Shown here piece by piece: positions 20,412-32,300 of a DNA stretch of 64,000 nucleotides. Under the pieces are notes generated by a model. The model did no database searches. It was not told the DNA's origin and worked only from the letters and a program-made list of their open reading frames with translations. The position numbers and the translations under genes were made by a program. Source of the DNA: Odontesthes bonariensis (Eukaryota; Chordata; Actinopteri; Atheriniformes; Atherinopsidae); assembly GCF_027942865.1 (NCBI RefSeq), contig NC_134516.1:17039822-17103821 (forward strand), written 5' to 3'. The first letter of the stretch is position 1. Each line of letters starts with the position of its first letter.

Positions 20412-22970
20412 TGAATGAGGACACCATCACTGCTCTAAACTGCAGCACAGAGGAAGCCAAATGTGTGGAGTACAATGGCACTGCTGTGCGGAGCTCCTGG
20501 CTGTCTGGTGCAAAGGGCACTCTATCTACTGCTGAGCACAGGATGTCGAGAGAGACCAGCGGCACTCTATAAACAGAGACGATGCCAAGCGAGGACAGCT
20601 GGGGGGAGATGGAAACTGTTGTGTAAATTGTGTTGGTCAGGTGTTGAACCTCAGTTGCATCCACTGTGCTGTGGCAGAGACGCATGCTCTCCCACCTGCA
20701 GCTTCTTTATGGCCTCACTGCCAGTGAGGTCACATTTGGGGGAGGGGAGATTAAACCAATGTGAGAAGGCTATTAAAGAATCCGTGTTGCAGTGACATTT
20801 CTGTCCGTCTGGTTGCCTAAGGTTGAATTCTAAAGTATCACCAATTGGATTTCAGAGAACCAAGCATTTCTGCATCACAGGTCTACATGCCTGCAGTACA
20901 GGTTCAGGCTTCAAGCTGTATGTGTCTTCCAACTCTGAAACGGCACAAACAGGAGCCACTCTTTAAGAAGTTTGAAACTCAACAATCAAATCTACGCCGC
21001 AGCTTCACTGCTGTGTATAAACAGATTCTAGCCTTTTTGGAATTAGTTGACTGAGTCAGTCTTTCATCTCAAATATTTCAGACAGATGATACCTGAATAC
21101 TCATATTGGTTTGATTTTAACTTAAAAAAAGAAAAGAGATAGATGTGTGTGTGTGTGTATATATATATATTTCCAAAGGAAAAAATCTTTAAAACAGCCA
21201 TTAAAAAAAAAATCATCAAAGTCATCTCTATCTAAATGCTCTGAGCTCCCATGATGAAATGGGAGAAAGCAATGACTGGAATGTGGAATTTGGTTGTGCG
21301 GATTTCGACACTGCAAGCAGTCACTTGCCACCATACGTCTGTGTCTGCGTGCGTCTCTAATCCTTGAGAAGGCTGGCGGTGACTGGCCCAGAAATCGGAT
21401 GTTTTCTCATTCGAGCGTTTCCCAGACACACCTCATTCTCCTTCCTCCTCCTCGTTGGCCTCCAATCTCTCCTGCCTTTTTTCCAGCCTATCTGCCCCCC
21501 CCCCCCCCGGGGTAATTTATTTTACAATTGTTGGTAACCGCTTTGCCCTGTGGGGGCTTGCGAGGAAAAGAAACGATTTTATAATTTAGACAAAGATGTA
21601 AGCCTCTGCTGCTCTTGTTCCCTCCTCCCCCTCTTCTGTGATACTCAGCCTTGGGGTAGAATAGTTGGGGAGGTATGTAAAGTTTGTCTTTTTAACACTT
21701 TGAATGGACAAACCCGAGAAAGAGAGAACAGGAGAGAAAGTGAGAGGGGGTAGGGAAAAGAACAAAGATGGAGCCAGATGAAGTGTGAGAGGAAAAAAAG
21801 CTCTGAGCTGCAGGTGTGAGAGCAATTTAATGAATTCATGTCTATAACACACACACACACACACAGGCTAACCTTTACAATGAAACAGTGCCTACGGAGT
21901 TGAAAAGAAATCAGGAGTGGGGGGTGCTGACATAAAGCAGAAAGAGCAAAGAGAGACAGCCAAGGTATTAGCAGCTCATAAAAAGGCACTCAAATTCATC
22001 AAGACTTGCTGCTACTGAACACTCACATTTTTCAAAGTCTTAACAGCTGCTCCCATTACAGGGAATTACTGTGACAGAGAAATGTCAAGAAGATAAATGT
22101 GTGAGAAAAAAAAGGACAAGCGATAAGGAGGAAAATCTGGTTTTCTATGTGACGTTGCAGCCCGTTTTTCTGTGTGAGAATCGAGTCATGAGGAGCAAAA
22201 AATAGCTTCTCCAGTGAATTTTAATCCTCCGAAAAGAGGATGATGGCATGTGTTGGAAGAAAGGGTGCCAGTGCCGAGGCACTGCGTGCTTCTGCAGACA
22301 CTGCAAAGCCTGCAATTTAGAAGGAAAAAAAAAAGAAGAAAAGGAGTGAACCAGTATAATCAACTGAAATGCATGAACCAAGTCTCTCAGATCCTTCTCC
22401 CCGCCCACAAGATACAAGCCCTCCATTCTTGTATTTTTTTTTTCCTCATTCACTCCAGCGGGAGGCCTGTGAGCAGCACGCACATTCACTCTGTTTGGAC
22501 AAGAACTCAATACCAAAAGCTGGACTTTTTTTGAAAACTTCATTCGGGAACAGGATTTAAAATAAGCTCTTTGTATTTTTTTTTTTACCATTTGATGCTC
22601 TCCCAAGGATCAGACAGCCTGACAGAAAAGTTGTGACAGATTCAGAAGGAGGCAAAAGAGACAGAGCAAAGGGAAAGAGAGCTTTGCCCCGAAGGCTTTT
22701 AAAAAAAAGAAACGGCAGACAGATAAAGAAGCGAGGATTAACTGCACAAGTGTTGTGCGAAGAGGAGAAAATATACAGATAAAGAAGACAAGGAGGTGTA
22801 CAAATGTGAAGGGCGAGGAGAGGAGACTGACGAAGACAACCGGGGCTGGAAGGAGAGTGAGATAAATGGGACACTGGGGGATGATTTCAAGTTGAAGGCC
22901 AAGCAAGATATGAAGAGAAAGTGAAGACTAAACCAAAAAAGAAACACCTGACATCAAATTAACAGCAAGG
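20412..22970. other. stoml2 3' UTR, intergenic DNA, start of VEGF gene leader
   Basis: An ATTAAA at 20772-20777 about 360 bases after the stoml2 stop is a plausible polyadenylation signal. Microsatellites occur at 21,143-21,172 (TG/TA), 21,496-21,509 (poly-C) and 21,847-21,866 (AC). The purine-rich stretch from about 22,060 to 23,060 probably belongs to the promoter and leader of the VEGF gene; its start site cannot be fixed from sequence. No other gene seen. Confidence 0.45.
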
Positions 22971-23009
22971 ATGGACGCCCGGCAAGAGAAGAGGAGCGAC
23001 CTCCTCTGA
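22971..23009 (+). promoter_or_regulatory. uORF 1 in VEGF gene leader
   Basis: A 12-codon upstream frame (ATG GAC GCC ... CTC TGA) that ends about 300 bases before the main ATG, provided the transcript starts upstream of it. Confidence 0.4.
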
Positions 23010-23063
23010 AGAGACGAGAAGGAGTTGTGCTCGACACGAGGACGGGGAGAAGATTCCCTCACC

Positions 23064-23132
23064 ATGATTTATTCAGCCGATTTCCCAGATTCCAATAACC
23101 TGCACGGGAAAAGCAACTTCGTCCCAGGATAG
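23064..23132 (+). promoter_or_regulatory. uORF 2 in VEGF gene leader, strong start context
   Basis: A 22-codon frame with start context CACCATGA, better than that of the main ORF (CACTATGT at 23306). It ends at a TAG about 170 bases upstream of the main start. If it is in the mature leader it should reduce translation of the growth factor. Confidence 0.45.
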
Positions 23133-23305
23133 TATGAAGAGAGGAGCACAGATATCCCCACCTAATCTGCGATAACCTTCCTGCTCCTCCTTTTCCTCTC
23201 CTTCACCTCAGACTCCTCCACCTTCCTGTCTTCACATCAAGCTATATATTTGCCAACTTCCTCCCTCTGTCCTGATATCTCCTCTCCCCTCTCCATCCCC
23301 TCACT

Positions 23306-26300
23306 ATGTGGATAACAGCTGTACTTCTATGGATTCTTAATATCAGCTATTTGTGCTCAGGACAAGACTTTGCAGACTATTACCAAACTGGAGACATGGG
23401 CACAGAGGTAGGACATCTCATTTCTCTATTTCCCATCTATAAAAACACAAGCTTGAGGAGTTTGACTCATGTCTAGAGCTTGACAATTCTGTCAAAGTGT
23501 CTGTAATCGACTAAAAATCAGCGAGAAATTAAAGTAAAAAGCTCAATAAGCGACTGAAGAGACATAGTAAAAGCAGATGGTGCAAGTGGTCACTGCACAG
23601 TCATGCAAGAAATGAAAATCATGTTTTGTCCTTAACAGGAAGTCATTTCAACCCAAAATCAGCCCTCTATACAACACATTCATGATCATCAGAGCACAAG
23701 ATTATGGAATATCTTGTAAGACTGATGACAGCAGAGGCAGATGAGTTGTATTTACTTGTGAAATCTCACTCGCATCATTCCCAAGAAGATCTCTTTCTCA
23801 CACACAAAGCAGTCATTACATACAAATCCACTTGGGACAAAACAGTTCTGTTATGGGGCTGTCCTTTTCTATATTTCTGCGTAAATATGGCCTGAATCAT
23901 CACCAGATTTTCATACACAAGCCATCTTAAACAAATGAGAAAGATTTTTGTGTGACAATCAGGTGTGAGTGGAACCCTAGTTTTATTCAAAGAAGATGGG
24001 TCCATCAGGTCTGATCCTCAAAAACCTATTCTCATTAAGCTGATAGAAACAAACTTAAGGTGGCAACTTATTAAAGATAAAAATAAAGCAAACAATGACA
24101 CCAAAAATGTGGCCTTGTGTCGTTCATGCACACAAGGAAACCAGATATGAAAAGAAAACTTTTCGATTTAATAGACGGCATTATGTTTGGAGGAGGAAAT
24201 CAAATCTGCATTCAAGCAGAAGCAGCGCATCCCATTCCTGAACACGGTGGAGGTAGTTTCATGATTTGGACTAGTTTTGCTGCATCTGGGCCTTAACGCC
24301 TTAACATCATTAATGTCCCAGTACATTTTTGAAAAACAGAAGAAAAAGGGAGACGGGCAGAAAAATTCAACTCAAAGAAGTGTCAAATTAGGATTCATAC
24401 TTGACGGTTTGTCACATCACTGATGGTCATGAGACTTTGGCTGGGGCTGGGGCAGCAGAATACAAGATGGTATCATTGCATAGATGAGGAGATTAACATA
24501 TTGAGTTGGAAAGTATATTTAATCAACTTAAGTAAAAGCGTAGAGTTTCTTTTCCTGGTATAAAATAAGACGTCATCGGTTCATTTTACATACGAGTGAA
24601 TATGGCTATCTTTCACGTAGCGACTGCTCAGTTTTATTCATGTTATTTAAGCACAACTCAAGCGAGATGCTGTTTAGTTGCCATGGTTGCAGAGATTTTG
24701 TTTAGTGGGCAGGCAGGACACAGATTAAGATTAAGTAGCTCTGTACCAAGGAAGAAAAAAAAAAAAAGGGTCAGCAGGGACTCATGTTGTGATGTAAAGA
24801 CAGTGGCTTTGGCTCGCTTCCAGGAAAAACGTTTTCTCATACGTGGGAGAAGATGCTCAGCAATACCAAGTCATTTGAGTGAACTTGAATCATACATTTT
24901 GATGGGACCGGACAGTTCAGACGTGTAATGGAAACTGTGCTTACAGCGCCACAGCTTCAGACATTTTCAAACATGTGATGTTTTGAACAGAAATCAGTCT
25001 GAGTGATAAATGCAGGGGTGTGTGTACATTTTCATCTCTACGTGCCAGCAGTATGTTATGTTGGACACACCCAAGAGTGCTGCACAAATGGTCATTCGTT
25101 CATCATGACCTCACAGTTTCTTAGGAATGACTTCATCTCATGCGATTGCTCAACAACAAAGGAGAGGGATCAAGAAAAAGAGGAAATGCATGTGAAAGCT
25201 GTGTAATATAAGTTACAGATGCATATCTAATTTTTCTTACCCTCTCCGTAGCTCCAGCCCTAAACCGCTGCCATATCAAACACATATAAGGAGGTGGCCT
25301 ATTTATTGAAAAAAGACGCTGGGCTTATACACACTAAAACCCAGCGAAAAAAAAAAAAAAAAAACACAACATAAACACATCAGCAAAATTGTTATGAGAA
25401 ACTAAAGTAACGGTAAACAAACTAGCAACACAGCCATGGGCTGTTCTATGCAGCTTCCCAGCACTCCATGTTAATTAAAAGAATTAATGCCCTCAAAGCA
25501 GGAGAAAGTCATATGAAGATGCCAGGCATCACAACCATACATTTACACCCAAGTTAACGCATTCATTTTGGTCACAAACTCATGGTTCCCAAAGGATGAA
25601 TCTCATGACTCGAGTTAAACTGAGTGACTAAGCTCCCATTTCCTTGGAGTGGTCATAGATAGTGGTCATATTTGACATTTGGACATCAAAGTGGCATTGA
25701 ATCCCCACATTACCCACCATTTTCTCATAAGTTTGGGATCTTAGTGAAAAGAAAAAATACGCCTATAGAAAGAAATATACTGTTTGCACAAGTGGGCAAA
25801 TAAGAAAGCCATTGTAAAACACTTTGTAGAACCTAGAAGGTGCTATAAGTGATTAAGATTACACTGGCACGACCAGGAGACTGAAGTTTGCGATTTAATA
25901 AAAATAAAATGACTCTACGTCTCAAGCTGTGTTTCTACAAAACAGCTAATTGCTAGCTATCATACCCACTGAGCTTATTGGCATGTTTTTGTTAGTTTTT
26001 AGCTAACAGGAACGTGCCTTTTGTTAGTTTTTAGCATAAAGTCAAGCCTCAGAGTGCTGTTAGCATAACTGCAGTCTCGCAATGTACATGTTGTTTAAAT
26101 TCAGGTCTTTTTTGTGACTTTCAAATGTTCAAGAAATAAAAGAATATCATATTTGACATGTAATTAGGCTAGCATAGCTATGAGAAACAAACCTAAAGGA
26201 AAGGTAAATAATGACAGTTATATATGTTGTTACAGAGGAGATAGGAGTGGGAGGTAAAAAGACAAATGGTGAGACTGATAGCAGCACAGGGATCTGGGTT

Positions 26301-29300
26301 CTGTTTTGGTAATGCCAGCTGTGCCAGTCTGCACCCTCTTAGCCTGGGAAACTAAACAAGCTCTCCGATTCCCTCTAGGAAGAATTAATAGATGCCACTT
26401 AAGAACAACAACAACTCTCAGCTGACATTTATTAACCGAAGGATGACACAGCTGCATCTGTTAGCCAGCCTGACACACAACCGTTCATCTTCCATCAACC
26501 GTAACTCTGAACATGATAGATAGATAACTCTTTTCCACAGAGAAAAATGATTAGGGTGGTGACTCATAAATGATTTCTACTGTAAACTGAGATTTCCCAT
26601 GTGGCCCTGATCCTCTACATGATAATCATAATAATGTGAGATGACAATCTCCTGTCTGTTTGGTCCATTTGTTGGGGTTACGCTACATTAGTGGACGCCT
26701 TGGGAACTCTGAAACACGAGACTGGAAGCTGACAGCTTCGATTTGTATGGAAGCCAGATTAAGGATAAACTTGCTCAAAGGTGCTGCAACAGCTGGACAG
26801 GTATTCTCAGTTTTAACTATCCAGCTTAGGTAACAGTTGGTAACAAAAAGCCAAACAAAAGTAGGAAGGAAAACCAACCTTTGCTAAATTTTTGGCAAGT
26901 TATCGAGTCAAAGCAACAACGAGGGTGCGTAGGTGAAGGGAGGGCGCTCTTAATAGCTAACAGTAGCCAACATCAACATGTTACAACACATTGGCAACTG
27001 AGGTATTCACTGTTACACAAACCAGATAATCTGATACTGTCAATTCTGTAGAATAAAATAGTTTTCATCCGAAAACATAAACCATTCGCCGAATCCTTAA
27101 AAAAGCTTAACCCTTCAGAATCAAGAATGTGTGGGTGTGTTTTCTCTCATGGTTTCTAAGGATTTCTAATGTGTTATACAACAAATACAGCACAATAAAA
27201 TTGATGTTTGTGTCTTAAGCGCCAAATGTGAGTCTGTGTGTCTGAAAAGCAAAGTTCTGGATTCTCTCTTTTCTTGTTGTCCAGGCTCCAGCTCAATTGG
27301 ACAGCCAGCCCAGTTTGGAGACGGTGACAAACATGGATGAGCTCCTACAGCTCATCTACCCTCAGTATGGTTTGATTCAGCACTGCATGAGGAAGAAATC
27401 ATGGCACACCTCTTCCTCCTCGTCCCCTTCTTTTTCAACTTCTTCGGCGAGCCCCTTAGTCCACTCTAACAATGATGATATGTGGGTTCAGCTGAGGGAG
27501 GAGGCTCTTTACAAAATGGATGGAACTTTGGAAGGTAAACTTGAAGGCTCAAAGAATTAGTCTGTTTTTTTTCTCAGAATTAATTTGAATCATGTAACTT
27601 TTTTTAAAGTCTGAACAACACCAAATCATTTCCAACATGTGCATTGCCTCTGGATATTTTTCAATACGCAAACCAAATTTGTAGAACAGCTGGGGAATTC
27701 CCTAAAATGCAACAAAAACTTCAATTCTGTCATTCTTTTTTTATCTCTTTTGAGCCTTTAACTAACAGACCAGTCAAAGGAAACAATCTTCAGTGTCTTC
27801 ACTGACCAACTTTATTGTATTAAGAAAATATGAACTCATTTCAAATTTGATGCCAGCAACACACAACAAAGACTCTAAAATCAGGTGAGGGACTAGTGAG
27901 GGTGTCAGGATTAGGTATAAAAAGAAACGTCCACCAAAGCTTTAGTCTTTCCAAGCAAGGATAGGTGGTGACTTACCCAGCTTATGCCAAACACCTTTAG
28001 AGAATCATCCTCATTAGCTTAAAAAAAAAGGAAAAAAAAAAAGGTTCTCTATGCAAGATTACAAATCATTTTCAACAGTATCAACAGAGAAGAATATTGA
28101 GAAAACAATAAGTCTGAGGCAAGATTTTACTGAGCAAAATTTCATTTCTGATGGGCAGAAAAACACAGAACATATTCTTGAAGGCTTGAAGAATTCAAGT
28201 GATTCTGAGTCCACATTTTAGCTGCTTTTTTTGGGGGGGGGTTCTATGTGCCAAAGATAAGAAAGAGCCTCCAGCCTGTTATCAGAGAAAGGGCTCATAA
28301 TTGTCTATGCCATAGAGGTCACTGAGGGAACCATAGATAGGATTACGTACATGGAATTCAGAAATTTTATATATATATATATATATTCCACCATTAAGGT
28401 ATTGTCTTTTTTACAGGAGGTCAGTGGTTCTTTCAGCAGGACAAAGCAAGATCTCGTTCTGCCCAACAGAGTGAGACACAGAGCTGCCTGCAGTCCTGAT
28501 CTTTTTCCTATTAAATAAATTATGGCCATTATGTGGAGGAGTATCAGACAACAACTGAAATGTTCAATTCGCAGATAACAGACACAGATTCCACTAATAA
28601 CTTGAGCAATTAGTATCCTCAGTTCCTAAATTATTCAAAAGTATATCTGAAAGGGGAGCCGATGTCGCACAGTGGAAAACAAGCATCTGCTCCAAATTTT
28701 GAGTGTTTCTGGCATCATGTATATATATCTATTTTTTTCATATTTCCTAAATACAATTACGTTGGTCAGTTCAGCTAAGTTTCAAACTAATTCAATAAAA
28801 TAAAGATTTAACTTTTTATTGCATTTTAGAAAATGCACCAACTTTTCTGAAGAAGAAAAAAAAAATCAATGTTGATGTAATCGGAAAAATGATCTTTCTA
28901 TGGACTGCCAGACAGATTTTATTGCACAGGAGACAGATAAAAGTGGGTGGTATTTGAAGGGCTGATGATTTCCTGCCCAACAGTCTCTCTTGTACTGAGA
29001 TTCTCAGCAAACAGAATCCATTCACTTAATTGTGTTTTCAGTCATCCTCGAGGAGATCCAGCGAACCTCGTGCCAGCCCAGGGAGGTTTGTGTTGAGGTT
29101 GCCAAAGAGTACCCAGAATCCACCAGTCAGTTCTACCTCCCTCGCTGTGTGGCGCTGCATCGCTGTGGTGGATGCTGCGCCAACGAGGCTTTTTACTGCA
29201 CCAACACGAGTTACACGCTTGTCAACAAAACGGTATGTAGTGCAGTTAGATTCTCTTCTCCCTCTCGTCTATCTGCTACACAACTGTGCTGGCATTTTTC

Positions 29301-32300
29301 TGCTCACACACCTCAAACTGCTTCTGAAAGTAGGACAGAAACCCATCTGCCCAGTTACGTAACTGATAACTGACTCAATAAAGTCAAAACACACCCTACT
29401 CCTTTGGGAGTAGGCTGCAACTGGACATCCAATCAATAAAGTGTGAGCAGTCACGCACAGTTGTGCAATCTCTCAAAAATTACATCAACAAACACACAAC
29501 CAGTTGTGTTGTTACGTGAGCAGAAGAAAAGTGTTTTCTATCACACTGCACTGTTTCACACACACATATCTAACCTTTATCCTCTTCACTGTCAGCTGAT
29601 GGAACTGTCTCCGCCCAGGATGGATCGCTCAGTGGTCATGGTTACCTTCGTCAACCACACTTCGTGCGAATGCCTGTCCAAGCGGCCGCTCCACTCCATC
29701 ATAAGACGGGCAACGACAGATCACCTGTGAGGAAGAGTGACGAATGATGCGTCCGTTTCCTGGCATCTGTGAATTACTGTTCCCGTATTTGTGCAACACT
29801 AACATCTATGTGTGCGTATGTATAGGTGTTCCCCTCCTGAACGTCCCTGTGCCTCGGGGTCATTATGGGATCCTGTGAACTGTCTGTGCGTCTCCGCAGA
29901 CATGATCAACTACTCTCAGAGAGAAACAGGTAAGTGTGCAACTGTCACATTGCTCGGATCAGTCCAATTCCTCTGTCGACCTAAAAAAATGTCGCCAAAA
30001 AAATATCGAAGGCTTATCTGCCCACGGAAGAACAAGTATATCACTGGCACACGAATTGTGTTGAAAAAGTTGTGAACCAATGCTTTAGATCAGTGTTCCT
30101 CGACTTTGGTCGTTGGGAGCCACAGCCCTGCATATTTTAGATGTTTGCCTTCGCCGGCACACCGGATTCAAATGAAGTGGCTCTCCTTGACAGCTTGTCC
30201 TCAAGATCTGCAGAGGCCTGTTAATGACCCCAAAAATTTGAGACAGTGTCTCAAGGCAGGGAAATATCTAAAACATGCAGGGCGGTGGCACCGGAAAACC
30301 AGATATGTGGAACACTTGCTCAGGCTCAAGACAGCAGAAAACTGCTTTATGCTGCGCTGGAGTGACTGAGAAGCTTAGGGTTTATTGAGTTGATATGTGA
30401 CTGATGACTTATAACATGATTTCTGACCGGTGTTACTTGAGCGGTGTTATCTGCGATGTGTTTTCCCAGTTTGGGTCAGTTTATCACATGGCTAACAATA
30501 AGATTTAGCTTAAAAGAAGGATCGGGAGCAGTTGGCTGGAGCCAAACTGCTGATAAGGGAATTGAGAGTTAAATGGCCTCTCAAGTGCTTTTATATGGAT
30601 TTGTGATGTTGTACTTTGAGCTGGGTGTGTTAGCTATGTGTGTGCTGTTGTGAGCTCTCTGCTTGTTTTGTTTTTTAATATATCCTCTGGTGTATGATAA
30701 ATCTTGTACTCAAATGTTATCAAGTGTATCTTGTGTCCAAATTTCAGTTTGCATGGAAGCTCTAAGACAGATGTTAAATAAGACACTCTCGAGGAAGGCA
30801 GGATGAAGTGAAATTAACTTTCTCAATTCATGCCCTAAAACCAGCAGCAATGTAAAGAGCTGTAACTTCATGGTTCATGGTAGCTGTAGTACTCCTGTTC
30901 TTCTTTATTTTGCCTGGGCAGGACAGCCCATCAAACAACAGTTTCTCACAGTCAGTCAAATTAAAATCTCAACGATAAAGGGGACTTGATCACTTCTTCT
31001 AATCATATTGATTCTGAAATGATCGCTGGGAAATCATTTGTCCAAGTAGATATAGCTCAGGGGTTACTGCCAGAAGATGATGATGGTATTAACTGTTGGT
31101 TGGTGAATAGCAATACCAATTGGAAAATAGGAAAACCAAAAACCATAGGGATAAGAATAGGGAAAACTAAATACATGATATTAAATGAAGTAAAGGAATT
31201 CATTTATTTTTAAATTTAAAATAAATTAGCAAAGCTCATAATGACAAGTCCACATGCATGCATCTTTCTAAATCTCAACTTTCTCTTCTTTGTAGTTAAA
31301 CATTTAAATGATTATTCTTTGACACATTACTTTTTGGCTCTCCTATCATTGTGTAAAGGCCAGGGTGTCAAACGAGCAACGCAAAAAATCTGAAAGCGGT
31401 ACCATACCCCCAAAAAAACAGGACTTAGTTCACGAGTAGAATCCTACAGTCAGACCAGAATGCAAAGTTATACAAAACATCACCATTGAGCTGGTCTTGG
31501 GATGCGATCCAGATTTTTTTTCTCCAGGACAATTCAGCCTATACAAAATCAAATGATGATGAAGGTGCCAGGGCAGAGAATGTAATGATTTGAAACAAAT
31601 TCCCCACTGACGTAATGTTGATTCAATAGCAGCAGGAATGTTTCTGTGGCATTTTACTTGTACAATCATGCACTAGCATCTTATGCTGCTTAGAAATTTT
31701 CCAATCCTAAACGAGCATAACTAACTTATTACATCATTAGAAAATATCTTTTTTTTATGCCGTAAAAGCTAATTTCCCCTTTTGGGATTAATAAAGAACT
31801 ATTCAGTATTGAGAATAAGTCAAATTCAACTTGTTTCAAATGAACACAAATGTGCAAAATTTCTACATGGTTGGATATATTTCAAACTAACCTTTCCTGG
31901 GAATTGGGCTTAAGAATAGAGTTTCCACATGCAAATCTGGTGTAATGAATGTAAACAGAGCAGTTTTCTCCTCTTTGGAATTACCACAGTTATGTGACAA
32001 GCTCCACTGACAGTCTAGAAAAAGAAAATACCAGCCTCTCTGCGACTTTAACCACAGTTGCTGTAGCTGCTTGCCCTTATGGCATCCACGAAACAATAAT
32101 TAGCCCTGGGAGGCTTTCAGCTAAACATTGTTATCAAGATGCTGAAGATTAGGAGGTACAATGTTTATAAAATTCATCTTGGCTCAGCCAATTATCATGC
32201 CAACATCTGGTAATTAGCAGCAACCCAATGTACATATGTGGCTATTGGAAATAAACTAAAGCACAGTGTGAATTCATCCGCGAGAGTCCTTGGAAATATG

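Noticed and set aside
21645-22906. Minus-strand hydrophobic open frames of 90-150 codons
   Set aside because: They come from purine-rich leader/promoter DNA of the VEGF gene read on the other strand; low-complexity, no motifs.
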